Source: Flammeovirga sp. OC4 (lineage in GTDB: Bacteria > Bacteroidota > Bacteroidia > Cytophagales > Flammeovirgaceae). Taken from it: 64,000 bases of DNA. Within the stretch, counting starts at the first letter, position 1; each line of letters opens with the position of its first letter. Position numbers and translations under genes: made by a program. This document shows positions 7,885 through 16,832 of this stretch, piece after piece. Location: positions 124,001 to 188,000 of the forward strand of contig NZ_JTAM01000003.1 of assembly GCF_000812565.1 (NCBI RefSeq), read 5' to 3'. Under the pieces are notes generated by a model, which worked only from the letters and a program-made list of their open reading frames with translations, did not search any database and was not told where the DNA came from.

Positions 7885-9960
7885 ATGAAAACGTTACACT
7901 TCTTTATACTATTGTGCTTATGGCAAACCATTGGCTATGCTCAGCAAACGCTGAAAGGAACCGTTACTGATACTGATGGGGAGGCCATTCCTTTTGCAAG
8001 TGTATACCTTAAAAGCAGTATGAAAGGTACTTCGGCCAATGATAATGGTCAATTTGAATTGGTGGCTGTACTCAAACCTTCGGATTCACTGATGGTCAGT
8101 GCTATTGGCTATACTGAAGTAGCGTTTTCGGTCTCAAGCCTTTCAAATCCTGTTCAACTTAAGCTTCCTACAAATAGTACCACACTAGAGGCTGTCGAAA
8201 TTTATGGAGGAAGTGGAAAAACGCTTGAAGAGATGACCGCCATGCAAATGACAGGGATGGACATTGTTAGAAATGCGAGTGCCAACGGAGATTTATATCA
8301 AGCTTTACAAACCCTGCCGGGTACTTCTAAAGTGGGTGATCAAACAGGTTTATTTGTCAGAGGTGGTGACGCTACCGAAACGCAAACCATCATTGACGGA
8401 ACCGTGGCTACCAATCCATTTTTAGGCAATACGCCCAATATGCCTAGCCGAGGAAAATTTGATCCTTTTATGTTTAATGGTACCACCTTCACTACTGGCG
8501 GTTATTCTGCGGAATATGGTCAGGCGCTTTCCTCTGTATTGTTATTGGAAACGGAAGACATTCCTGAGAAAACGAGCTCTTCTATCAATCTTCATTTTGC
8601 TGGAGTTGGCGGAAGTCATAGTCACGTTTGGGAAGACAAAACAGTATTGATGGGTGGTATAACGTACAACAACCTTACCCCTTATTTTGGCATCACTCCT
8701 CAAAATGTGGATTGGGTAAAAGTGCCTGAAGCATTGAATGCGAAAACGGCATTCCGCCATAAAACAAGAACGGGTATGTTTAAAATGTTTTCTCAATACA
8801 ATTTAAGCTCAGTGGGTGTGGTCTTATTCGATCCTGAAAAACCTTATGAGGGAAGAATTTTTGACCGAACTGCTCATGATATTTATGTCAATAATAGCTA
8901 TAAAGGGCTTTTGACAAGGTCATGGGAAATTGATGCCGGCGTTTCTTACAATAAAACGGTAGGTGATATTGCTATGGGCGAGGATAATTTTAAAGAAGAC
9001 AATCAGCATATTATTTCTAAAGTTACGCTCTCACATGGTTTTGGTGATTTTATGGACTTTAAAATTGGTGGTGATTACAGAAATGATCAAACACGATGGG
9101 GTAATTATTGGGTGAAAGACCATCTGACTTCTGCCTTTACTGAATCTATGTTTCACCTTTCTTCTAAAGTAAAATTAAGATTGGGTGCTAGAGGTGAATA
9201 CTCTTCTCGAATGGACCGATTTGCATTGGCTCCCCGTACTTCTTTATTCTTTGATTTAGATGACTTCAATAAAATCACTTTAAGTTATGGAGACTATTAC
9301 CAAAAAGCGCAAGATGAATACTTGGCTTACAAACCTGACTTGGATTTTCAGAAATCCACTCATTATATTATTAATTACAAAAGGGAAATTATGGGAAGAA
9401 CATTTAGAGTAGAACTTTACCATAAAGAATACGATCAGCTGATCAAATTTAATGACGAAAGTTTCAATAATGACGGCTATGGTTATGCTAGAGGAATTGA
9501 CATCTTCTGGAGGGATGAATCTTCTATTCCATTCTTAGATTACTGGGTGACTTACTCTTATATTGATTCCGAAAGAAACTATAAACATTTCCCCATCAGC
9601 GCCATTCCTGATTTTGTCACCAATCACAATTTTAATGTGGTGGCCAATTTTGAAATTCCCTCTCTCCGACTTCAACCCGGTCTCACCTATACTTACGCCT
9701 CAGGCAGAACGTATGAAAACCCCAATGCAGAGCTATTTATGAGTGATAAAACAAAGGATTTTCATAACTTAGATGTCGCAATAAATTACAATATGAACTT
9801 GATGGGACATTTCACCGTTCTCTTCGCTTCCTTCTCCAATGTTCTGGGTTTTGATCAAGTATTTGGTTATGAATATTCCACGGATGGAACAGCTAGAGTA
9901 GAAAAAATTCCCACAAGCAAACAATCTATCTTCTTAGGTCTATTTATGACCATTGAATAA
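7885..9960 (+). CDS. TonB-dependent receptor with carboxypeptidase-like N-terminal domain
   Basis: 691 residues from the ATG at 7885; the frame opens nine bases earlier only with TTG. Signal peptide to about GYAQ, then a CarboxypepD_reg-like domain (TLKGTVTDTDGEAIPFASVYL... to about residue 90), a plug domain (LQTLPGTSKVGDQTGLFVRGGDATETQTIIDG, written here across 140-170) and a 22-strand-type barrel. It has no SusD partner, so it is not a typical glycan-uptake pair; the ligand is unknown. The next genes, 11 and 1 bp apart, encode a LytS kinase and LytTR regulator, indicating signal-controlled expression of this receptor and its TPR partner. Confidence 0.85.
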   Translation: MKTLHFFILLCLWQTIGYAQQTLKGTVTDTDGEAIPFASVYLKSSMKGTSANDNGQFELVAVLKPSDSLMVSAIGYTEVAFSVSSLSNPVQLKLPTNSTTLEAVEIYGGSGKTLEEMTAMQMTGMDIVRNASANGDLYQALQTLPGTSKVGDQTGLFVRGGDATETQTIIDGTVATNPFLGNTPNMPSRGKFDPFMFNGTTFTTGGYSAEYGQALSSVLLLETEDIPEKTSSSINLHFAGVGGSHSHVWEDKTVLMGGITYNNLTPYFGITPQNVDWVKVPEALNAKTAFRHKTRTGMFKMFSQYNLSSVGVVLFDPEKPYEGRIFDRTAHDIYVNNSYKGLLTRSWEIDAGVSYNKTVGDIAMGEDNFKEDNQHIISKVTLSHGFGDFMDFKIGGDYRNDQTRWGNYWVKDHLTSAFTESMFHLSSKVKLRLGARGEYSSRMDRFALAPRTSLFFDLDDFNKITLSYGDYYQKAQDEYLAYKPDLDFQKSTHYIINYKREIMGRTFRVELYHKEYDQLIKFNDESFNNDGYGYARGIDIFWRDESSIPFLDYWVTYSYIDSERNYKHFPISAIPDFVTNHNFNVVANFEIPSLRLQPGLTYTYASGRTYENPNAELFMSDKTKDFHNLDVAINYNMNLMGHFTVLFASFSNVLGFDQVFGYEYSTDGTARVEKIPTSKQSIFLGLFMTIE

Positions 9961-9971
9961 ATGATACTTCA

Positions 9972-10991
9972 ATGAAAAAACTAGTTAAAATAGCCATTCA
10001 TACCCTTTTTTGGTGTTGTTATATACTTCTGCTAAGTATTCGTGACTTGTTATTTAATAATGAGATCTTCCATAATTTTATAACATTTACGGTCATAACA
10101 GCACCATTAATTCCCTTTGTCTATTTCAATTTATATTTCTTAATTCCGAAGTTCCTATTCCAAAATAAAAAACCTCAATACTTCATCTCCTTCGGTATTG
10201 TACTCACCATATGCGTCATCATACGTAATTATGTCACTTATACGGTCTATGCAAAAATCTTAAAAATTAATACTATAGAACCTTTCTTTTCTGGGAAAGT
10301 CGGTTGGTGGACGGCATCGAGTGAAACTTTTGTACTTTTCTTTATTTCCATTACTATTTTCCTCGTTCAGAAGTGGTATTTAAAGGATAAGTATGTGAAA
10401 GAATTGGAAAACAAAAATATGAGAAGTGAATTGGACCTATTGAAATCACAATTACAACCTCACTTCCTATTCAATAACCTCAATACTATTTACTTTTTGA
10501 TGGATGATGAACCTCAAAAAGCCAAAGAATTAGTGATACAGCTTTCAGATGCATTAAGCCATCAATTATACAAGGCCAATCAAGATCAAGTCAATTTGGA
10601 AGAAGAACTAGATTATTTGAGGAATTATATCAAGATGGAACAAATCCGACATCAAGATTTTCTGACTTTACATTATGATTTTCCTACAGAAAACATCAAT
10701 TATAACATTGCACCCATGCTTTTGATTACCTTTGTTGAAAATGCATTTAAGCATGGCATTAATTCAAAAGGGTATACGATCTCCATTGACATTTCAATAG
10801 AAAATGGTGTGTTGGGTTTGGTGGTTCAAAATACTAAAAGTGATCATCCCAAAAGCGATAAAGGAGGGTTGGGGTTAATCAATGCCCGCAAGCGACTTGA
10901 GCTTTTATATCCTAATCAACACACCTTGGAGATCATGGATAAAGAAGAGGAATTTATCGTAAAACTAAATATCAAACTTAAAAACGAATAA
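9972..10991 (+). CDS. LytS/YehU-like sensor histidine kinase
   Basis: 339 residues with four transmembrane helices in the first 135 residues and almost no extracellular domain, then a short coiled coil and the His_kinase (PF06580) domain. The phospho-acceptor is His164 in LKSQLQPHFLFNNLN; the N-box reads LLITFVENAFKHG and the G-box GGLGLINARKRLELL. Such kinases pair with LytTR regulators, and one follows after a single base. It starts 11 bp after the TonB receptor gene, so the kinase is made together with the genes it probably controls. The stimulus is unknown; a membrane-embedded sensor is likely given the short loops. Confidence 0.9.
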   Translation: MKKLVKIAIHTLFWCCYILLLSIRDLLFNNEIFHNFITFTVITAPLIPFVYFNLYFLIPKFLFQNKKPQYFISFGIVLTICVIIRNYVTYTVYAKILKINTIEPFFSGKVGWWTASSETFVLFFISITIFLVQKWYLKDKYVKELENKNMRSELDLLKSQLQPHFLFNNLNTIYFLMDDEPQKAKELVIQLSDALSHQLYKANQDQVNLEEELDYLRNYIKMEQIRHQDFLTLHYDFPTENINYNIAPMLLITFVENAFKHGINSKGYTISIDISIENGVLGLVVQNTKSDHPKSDKGGLGLINARKRLELLYPNQHTLEIMDKEEEFIVKLNIKLKNE

Positions 10992-10992
10992 G

Positions 10993-11706
10993 ATGAACTG
11001 CATTATTGTCGATGATGAAATGATTGCTAGAGAGGGCATCGCTAAATATGTAAAAGAAATCCCTTACCTCAACCTAATTGCAAAATGTAAGAGTGTTTTT
11101 GAATTGGATGAAGTTTTAATGAAAAATGAAATTGACTTGGTGTTTTTGGATATTCAAATGCCAGGAATTACGGGTGTAGACTGGTTGAAAAATGCTTCAA
11201 ATCCTCCTCATATTATTTTTACTACAGCCCACAGAGAATTTGCAGTGGATGGCTTTGAATTGAATGCAGTCGATTACCTTTTAAAACCCATCACCCTGCC
11301 CCGCTTTGCAAAGGCAGTCGCTAAAAGTTATAAAATCTGGAATGATAAAAAAGAAGTGGTTACCACTCCTTCCAACAATGATGATTACATCTTTATCAAA
11401 GAGGATCAGCAAACCGTCAAAGTAAAATTAGAGGACATCCTTTATATAGAAGCGGCAGTGGATTACATCTTTATTCATACCAAAGAGAAAAGACATATCA
11501 CTCTTTTCTCAATGAAACAGGTCGAGCAAAAATTACCTGATCATCAATTTATAAGAATACATCGTTCGTTTATTGTCAATGCTGAATATGTAGAGGCTAT
11601 TGAAGGAAAAATGCTGATTGTCAATGGTCAAAGATTGAATATTAGTCGCTCATTGTATAATGAAGTGTATGATAAAATTACGAAGGGGAAGGTTTGGAAA
11701 GTCTAA
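10993..11706 (+). CDS. LytTR response regulator
   Basis: 237 residues: receiver domain (1-120) with acidic pocket D7-D8, phospho-acceptor Asp53 (LVFLDIQMPG) and the conserved Lys in YLLKPI; LytTR DNA-binding domain (about 135-235) with DDYIFIKEDQQTVKVKLEDI and FIRIHRSFIVN. It is the last gene of the operon and almost touches the kinase gene. The direct repeat at 7051-7083 upstream of the operon is the obvious candidate site, which would give positive autoregulation. Confidence 0.93.
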   Translation: MNCIIVDDEMIAREGIAKYVKEIPYLNLIAKCKSVFELDEVLMKNEIDLVFLDIQMPGITGVDWLKNASNPPHIIFTTAHREFAVDGFELNAVDYLLKPITLPRFAKAVAKSYKIWNDKKEVVTTPSNNDDYIFIKEDQQTVKVKLEDILYIEAAVDYIFIHTKEKRHITLFSMKQVEQKLPDHQFIRIHRSFIVNAEYVEAIEGKMLIVNGQRLNISRSLYNEVYDKITKGKVWKV

Positions 11707-11716
11707 GGCATCAAAA

Positions 11717-11742
11717 AAGGATCCTCATTATTGAAGATCCTT
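11717..11742. terminator. Hairpin between the LytTR and P450 genes
   Basis: aaggatc / gatcctt (7 bp, extended by tc/ga after a mismatch) in the 46-bp gap between convergent stop codons. Reading in reverse gives a T-run (ccTTTTTTga), so it probably ends the P450 message and may serve both sides. Confidence 0.7.
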
Positions 11743-11752
11743 CCTTAATTTC

Positions 11753-13216
11753 CTATTGAAAAACACTTTCAGTGTTGACGTTTTTTTCTTTTTGAAGTAC
11801 TCTCTTTTTGATACTCACTTTTAAATTATCTGGAGACATTGTAAAAGCAAACAATTCTTTGACTTCCTCTGGAGCAACATCGAGGGTAACATCAAAATCT
11901 TGAAACAACGCAATCACAAAAACTTTCATTTCTGTTTCAGAAAGGAACATTCCTGGACATAGCCTTGCTCCTCCTCCAAAAGGTTTCATTGCTTCCGGTT
12001 TATGATTTTTATGATAAGGACAACCTTTCGTTTCCTCACGTTCTGTCCACCTCTCTGGCGCAAAAGTAGAAGCCTCCGCAAAATACTTATCCCTACGTTG
12101 AGCATGGCTCAGCTGCGTAATGATCATACTTCCCTTCGGAAAAAATACATCACTAACCACAACATCTTCTAATGCTTGCATATAAAGATTTGGAGAAACG
12201 GGCTTCAATCTTAATGTCTCCTTGATTACTGAAGACAAATAAGGGAAATCATTGAGTTGCTGAAAAGAAGAAAGCTTTTCCCCCTTCAATACTTCATCAA
12301 TTTCGTTTTGAATTTTCTCTTTTATGGTAGGATTAGCTGCAAGTAAGTAGGTGATCCAAGACAACGAATTTGAAGTAGTATCTTCCCCTGCCAAAAGCAT
12401 TGTATATACATTACCAAATATCTCATCATTCGTAAAAGGATCTTCTTTATCTTCTGATGCAATCATTGCCTCCAAAAAGTTGGTTGGGTTTTCGTGTAAA
12501 TCAGAACCCTCTGCCATCTTTTGCTGCGTCGTCTCAATGATATCTCCTAAAACATTCTTCAGGTAATTAATGGACTCATCAAATTCTTTATCCGATTTTG
12601 TTTTATAATATTTCCATAATGGTATTGGAGAGTTTATACGGCTATTTACCTTCGGAAAAATATTATTGATATGAACTCTTATTTCATCAACATCATTTTC
12701 TAATGAATTTAAGTCATAGCCGAAAGCAAGTAATGTCGTAACATCGACAGTGATCTTTTCAAAATCCTGATCAATAGCGTAATTCTCTATCCCTTCTATT
12801 TTATTCCAATAATTAGTAAGACGCTCTGAAATACGTAAAATTGTAGGAAAGAACGAGCGAATATTTTTATTACTTAATGCTTTTTGAGTGACTTTTCTAT
12901 GCTTCTTCCATGTCTCACCTTCTGCCGAAAAAACACCATTCACTCCCACTTCTTCAATAACATCTGCCATTTTCTGAAGACGTCGAAACTTGGTAGGCCT
13001 GTGTTTAAGTACATAAGCATTCGTTTCTGGATCAGTAGAAACTGTGATTTTCTTTCCTAGAATATTAATGTTATAAAGTGATCCAAATTCATCTGCCCAT
13101 TGCTCATAAAGCAGGTGAATTTTAGACATATCAAAATCAAAGATATTTCCTACCAAAGGTAACCCCTTCGGTCCTTTAAGGTCATTTTTAGTTTTTGAAT
13201 AGTTGAGTTGTTCCAT
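11753..13216 (-). CDS. Cytochrome P450
   Basis: 487 residues, soluble, no signal peptide. The oxygen-binding I-helix motif AGEDTT is at 276-281, the K-helix ExxR is E333-R336 (KETLRLKP), PERW at 387-390, and the haem-binding loop FGGGARLCPG places the thiolate at Cys420. It belongs to the large group of soluble bacterial P450s that hydroxylate lipophilic or fatty substrates; the substrate is not deducible. It is a single gene with no ferredoxin or reductase next to it, so redox partners must be encoded elsewhere. Upstream, an inverted repeat gatcaa-n6-ttgatc (13339-13356) could be an operator or part of the neighbouring terminator region. Confidence 0.93.
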   Translation of the reverse strand: MEQLNYSKTKNDLKGPKGLPLVGNIFDFDMSKIHLLYEQWADEFGSLYNINILGKKITVSTDPETNAYVLKHRPTKFRRLQKMADVIEEVGVNGVFSAEGETWKKHRKVTQKALSNKNIRSFFPTILRISERLTNYWNKIEGIENYAIDQDFEKITVDVTTLLAFGYDLNSLENDVDEIRVHINNIFPKVNSRINSPIPLWKYYKTKSDKEFDESINYLKNVLGDIIETTQQKMAEGSDLHENPTNFLEAMIASEDKEDPFTNDEIFGNVYTMLLAGEDTTSNSLSWITYLLAANPTIKEKIQNEIDEVLKGEKLSSFQQLNDFPYLSSVIKETLRLKPVSPNLYMQALEDVVVSDVFFPKGSMIITQLSHAQRRDKYFAEASTFAPERWTEREETKGCPYHKNHKPEAMKPFGGGARLCPGMFLSETEMKVFVIALFQDFDVTLDVAPEEVKELFAFTMSPDNLKVSIKKRVLQKEKNVNTESVFQ

Positions 13217-13364
13217 TAAAAATATGTAGTATTAAAGTAGCTTGGTTATGATTTAATGAAGCAATATAATGGAAATTATTAGAAAAAAGTGGAATTAGAA
13301 GATTACAAAATACTACTTCTCCAATAAAATCTGGATTAGATCAAGCGGTATTGATCCAAATATA

Positions 13365-13406
13365 AAAAGCTCTTCAACTCCTCAAAAAAGGAGCTCAAGA
13401 GCTTTT
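13365..13406 (-). terminator. Terminator of the hut gene cluster
   Basis: A 10-bp perfect outer stem (aaaagctctt / aagagctttt) with an inner ctcc/ggag pairing. On the reverse strand it ends in TTTTATATTT. It lies 25 bases beyond the hutI stop codon. Confidence 0.85.
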
Positions 13407-13430
13407 ATTTCTATCGAATTTAAGAGTAGA

Positions 13431-14651
13431 TTACTGTCCTCTCTTCCAAACTCTAGACGGCGCCAACATCCCTTGATTATATAAGATCTCTCTGTAATCT
13501 TCACAAGGATACATTTGCATATCCGCCAATTTTCCTTTTTCTAATTGACCTCTATCCGTCAAATTTAAAGCTTTTGCTGATCGGAAAGTCATTCCTGCCA
13601 ATACTTCGGCGGTACTTAATTTCTCCATTGCTCCCAATAAGGCACCTTGCGTCAACATGTCGCCCATTGGTGCTGAACCAGGGTTCCAATCTGAAGCGAT
13701 GGCTAAACATGCTCCGGCATCCAACAATTTACGGCAAGGAGGATACTGCATACCCAAACCTAATGATGCACCAGGAAGTACCGTTGCTACCGTATCAGAA
13801 TCTGCTAAGAGCTTCACTTCTTCATCAGTACTTGACTCCAAATGCTCAGCCGACAATGCTCCAACTTCCACAGCCACTTTACTCCCTCCGGTAGAGAATT
13901 GATCGGCATGCACAGTGATTTCAAAACCTTGTGCTTTAGCTTTCCCTAAATAATACGCTGACTCTTCTACATTGAATGCTGTTTCTTCTGTAAAAATATC
14001 AACTCTATCACTTAAGTTTTCTTTCTTGATGGCAGGCAATAAAACATCCAATACTCTGTCTAAGTATTCTTTAGAAGTACCTTCAAAATCTTTAGGTTTC
14101 ATATGTGCCGCCAAGCATGTAGATACCAAATCAGCTTTTGTTTCTTGATCCGCAGATTTAATTGCTCTCAGCATCTTCAACTCATTATCAACATCCAAGG
14201 CATAACCACTTTTCACTTCAATAGTCGTCACACCACGCGATAAATGTCTGTCAGCTCTTGAAACGGTCACTTCTTTTAATTCCACTTCAGAAGCCGCACG
14301 CGTTTTTCGCATGGAGTCTTGGATTCCTCCACCTGCTTTAGCAATTTCCAAGTAAGGTTTCCCTGCCACTCGCATCGCATAATCTCTAGCTCTGTTTCCT
14401 CCCCAGCAAATATGGGTGTGGCAGTCTACAAAACCCGGTATCAAAACACCTTCTTCTTCTATCTGTTCTACTTCATCAAAGTCAGTTTGATCAAAAGAAG
14501 TAAATGATTTGATTTCATCTATATTTCCATTCTCATCGATACTCACGCCTGCATTTTCGATGATCTCTAATTGTTCATCTTCTAAGGCTCCTTTTAATGG
14601 AAGTCCCGCAAGGGTGAGAACTTGTGAGAATGGTCCGATTAGTTTTTTCAT
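13431..14651 (-). CDS. hutI: Imidazolonepropionase
   Basis: HutI hydrolyses imidazolone-5-propionate to formiminoglutamate, step three of histidine degradation. The amidohydrolase signatures are present: GFVDCHTHICWGG (His78, His80 from the ATG), VKSGYALD, the metal-binding HADQFS and ASDWNPGSAPMGD. From the ATG at 14651 the protein has 406 residues, the usual length; the frame continues 33 bases upstream only to a TTG. It is the last gene of the MarR-hutH-hutU-hutI order. A palindromic repeat fills most of the 282-bp gap to hutU. No gene for formiminoglutamate breakdown (hutG, hutF or ftcD) is in the window. Confidence 0.96.
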   Translation of the reverse strand: MKKLIGPFSQVLTLAGLPLKGALEDEQLEIIENAGVSIDENGNIDEIKSFTSFDQTDFDEVEQIEEEGVLIPGFVDCHTHICWGGNRARDYAMRVAGKPYLEIAKAGGGIQDSMRKTRAASEVELKEVTVSRADRHLSRGVTTIEVKSGYALDVDNELKMLRAIKSADQETKADLVSTCLAAHMKPKDFEGTSKEYLDRVLDVLLPAIKKENLSDRVDIFTEETAFNVEESAYYLGKAKAQGFEITVHADQFSTGGSKVAVEVGALSAEHLESSTDEEVKLLADSDTVATVLPGASLGLGMQYPPCRKLLDAGACLAIASDWNPGSAPMGDMLTQGALLGAMEKLSTAEVLAGMTFRSAKALNLTDRGQLEKGKLADMQMYPCEDYREILYNQGMLAPSRVWKRGQ

Positions 14652-14681
14652 TTGTATTAAAATCACAATTAAACGATATCG

Positions 14682-14828
14682 CAAGTGTTAAACCGATAGG
14701 TGTCACTTGTGATTGATGATCGGCGAAGTCTCCTGACTTCGAAACTTAAAACAATAAAGTTTATTTAGTTCGAAGTCAGGAGACTTCGCCAATGTATAGT
14801 TCCAAGTGACGCTATCGCTTAACACTTG
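14682..14828. repeat. Palindromic repeat, copy 1 (between hutI and hutU)
   Basis: A 147-bp two-tier palindrome. The outer arms (14682-14709 and 14803-14828) are near-perfect reverse complements, and each arm is itself a hairpin bounded by caagtg and cacttg. The inner arms (14722-14743 and 14769-14790) are a perfect 22-bp inverted repeat with core gaagtctcctgacttc. The centre is a variable loop. The second copy lies at 16681-16821. No coding potential. In a hut transcript this would fold into a strong stem, so it may affect mRNA stability or partial termination. Confidence 0.85.
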
Positions 14829-14933
14829 AAACAGGGTTGTGGGCAGTTTCTGTTGTGGTTCAGTAAACGTTTAAATAAAACATCCCTAGAAAAACACGAA
14901 CCACCTCTTCCCTCTTAATTCTTAACTCTTACC

Positions 14934-16628
14934 TCAAACGATCAAATCGTGATCTTCACCTACTTTCGTTGCTGTTTCATAACCCGCATCATGATGACGG
15001 AAGATACCCATTGCAGGGTCGTTATGAAGGACACGACGAATACAGTTTTCAGCTCGTTCAGTACCGTCAGCTAAAACTACCATACCTGCATGCTGAGAGT
15101 AACCAATACCTACACCACCGCCATGATGGAATGAGATCCAAGTAGCACCACCTGTCGCATTCGACATTAGGTTTAATAATGGCCAATCTGATACAGCATC
15201 TGAACCGTCCAACATTGATTCCGTTTCACGGTTTGGAGAAGCTACCGAACCACAATCTAAGTGATCACGTCCGATGACAATTGGAGCTTTCAATTTTCCT
15301 TCTTTTACAAGGTTATTGAAAATCACACCGGCTTTCTCTCTTTCTCCCATACCTAACCAACAGATACGTGAAGGAAGACCTTGGAATGCTACTTTCTCAT
15401 CTGCTTCTTCCAACCACTTAATTAAGTGTGTATTTTCAGGGAATGCTTCTTTTAATGCTTCATCCGTTACCTTGATGTCTTGAGGATCACCTGATAATGC
15501 TGCCCAACGGAAAGGTCCTTTTCCTTCGCAGAACAATGGACGGATATAAGCTGGTGTAAAACCTGGGAAGTTGTAAGCATTTTCACAACCACCTTGCTTT
15601 GCAAACTCACGTAAGTTGTTTCCGTAGTCAAAAGTAATTGCTCCTTTCTCTTCTAAATCCAACATATACTGTACGTGGCGAGCCATTGATTTCAACGACT
15701 TCTCTTTATATAAAACAGGATCTGTTTCTCTTAATTTTTCTGCTTCTTCCAATGATAACCCATTAGGAACATAACCATATACTGGATCATGAGCAGAAGT
15801 TTGGTCCGTTAATACATCAGGAGTGATTCCATCTTGAATTAATCTTTCCAACACATCACCGATATCACCTACCAAACCAACTGATAATGCTTCACCTTTT
15901 TCTTTGGCTTCCATTACCCATTGAATCGCCTCTTCATAAGAGTGCGTCATTTTATCGATGTACTTTGTATCAATACGCTTTTGAATACGAGCAGGGTCAA
16001 TATCAACACCCAACATTGCTGCACCACACATCGTAGCCGCCAACGGTTGAGCGCCACCCATACCGCCCATGCCACCTGTTACTAGCAAACGACCTTTTAA
16101 GTCGCCACCAAAATGCTGACGAGCACATGAAGCAAATGTCTCATACGTACCTTGCAAAATACCCTGCGTACCAATATAAATCCATGAACCGGCCGTCATC
16201 TGACCGTACATCATTAAACCTCTTTCTTTTAATTCTTGGAAATGCTCCCAAGTTGCCCAAGCTGGAACAAGGTTAGAGTTGGCGATCAATACACGCGGTG
16301 CTTCAGGATGCGTTCTTACTACACCCACTGGCTTACCTGATTGTACCAAAAGTGAATGGTTTTCATCTAATTCTAAAAGAATTTTGATGATCTTTTCTAA
16401 TGATTCTCTGTTTCTTGCCGCTTGACCTGTACCACCATAAACCACTAGGTTATTCGGGTCTTCCGCTACCTCGTCTGTCAAGTTGTTCAAGAACATTCTT
16501 AGAGGTGCCTCAGTTTGCCAAGACTTAGCATTTAGTTCTGGACCTGTTGGAGGAATGTAGTGTGGGTGTTTTGCGTATTTTTCTAAAAAAGCTTCAAACT
16601 TTTGTTGTGATGATGTTTTTGCTTCCAT
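14934..16628 (-). CDS. hutU: Urocanate hydratase
   Basis: HutU adds water to urocanate to give imidazolonepropionate with NAD as prosthetic group (step two of histidine degradation). 564 residues, close to the family length. Diagnostic stretches are [10 protein letters not shown] and [18 protein letters not shown] near the N-terminus, the nucleotide-binding [15 protein letters not shown] near 185, and the catalytic-cysteine region [15 protein letters not shown] followed by [14 protein letters not shown] and [17 protein letters not shown]. It stands between two copies of a palindromic repeat and is separated from hutH by 204 bp. Confidence 0.97.
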   Translation of the reverse strand: MEAKTSSQQKFEAFLEKYAKHPHYIPPTGPELNAKSWQTEAPLRMFLNNLTDEVAEDPNNLVVYGGTGQAARNRESLEKIIKILLELDENHSLLVQSGKPVGVVRTHPEAPRVLIANSNLVPAWATWEHFQELKERGLMMYGQMTAGSWIYIGTQGILQGTYETFASCARQHFGGDLKGRLLVTGGMGGMGGAQPLAATMCGAAMLGVDIDPARIQKRIDTKYIDKMTHSYEEAIQWVMEAKEKGEALSVGLVGDIGDVLERLIQDGITPDVLTDQTSAHDPVYGYVPNGLSLEEAEKLRETDPVLYKEKSLKSMARHVQYMLDLEEKGAITFDYGNNLREFAKQGGCENAYNFPGFTPAYIRPLFCEGKGPFRWAALSGDPQDIKVTDEALKEAFPENTHLIKWLEEADEKVAFQGLPSRICWLGMGEREKAGVIFNNLVKEGKLKAPIVIGRDHLDCGSVASPNRETESMLDGSDAVSDWPLLNLMSNATGGATWISFHHGGGVGIGYSQHAGMVVLADGTERAENCIRRVLHNDPAMGIFRHHDAGYETATKVGEDHDLIV

Positions 16629-16680
16629 GGTTAATTATGATATATATGTAGTAAGTGTTTCTTTTGTCTTAAATATGTCG

Positions 16681-16821
16681 CAAGTGTTAAGCCCGTAGGC
16701 GTCACTTGTGATTGGTTATTGGCGAAGTCTCCCGACTTCGAACCAACAAGCGAAAGCGTATTTCGAAGTCAGGAGACTTCGCCAATGAATAGTTCCAAGT
16801 GACGCTAACGCTTAACACTTG
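16681..16821. repeat. Palindromic repeat, copy 2 (between hutU and hutH)
   Basis: Same architecture as copy 1: outer arms 16681-16708 and 16796-16821, each a small caagtg/cacttg hairpin, and inner arms 16721-16742 and 16762-16783 that pair over 22 bp with one mismatch. The arms match copy 1 closely, but the central loop differs in sequence and length. The two copies have the same orientation and lie about 2 kb apart, flanking hutU. Confidence 0.85.
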
Positions 16822-16832
16822 AAACATAGAAT

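Noticed and set aside
13574-13894. A 106-codon open frame on the strand opposite hutI
   Set aside because: It lies fully antisense to a strongly conserved enzyme and has no protein-like composition; it arises from codon use of hutI.
11753-14651. P450 as part of the hut operon
   Set aside because: A strong terminator (13365-13406) separates hutI from the P450 gene, and the P450 has its own upstream region.
14682-16821. CRISPR-like repeats around hutU
   Set aside because: Only two copies about 2 kb apart, with palindromic architecture and no spacers or cas genes.
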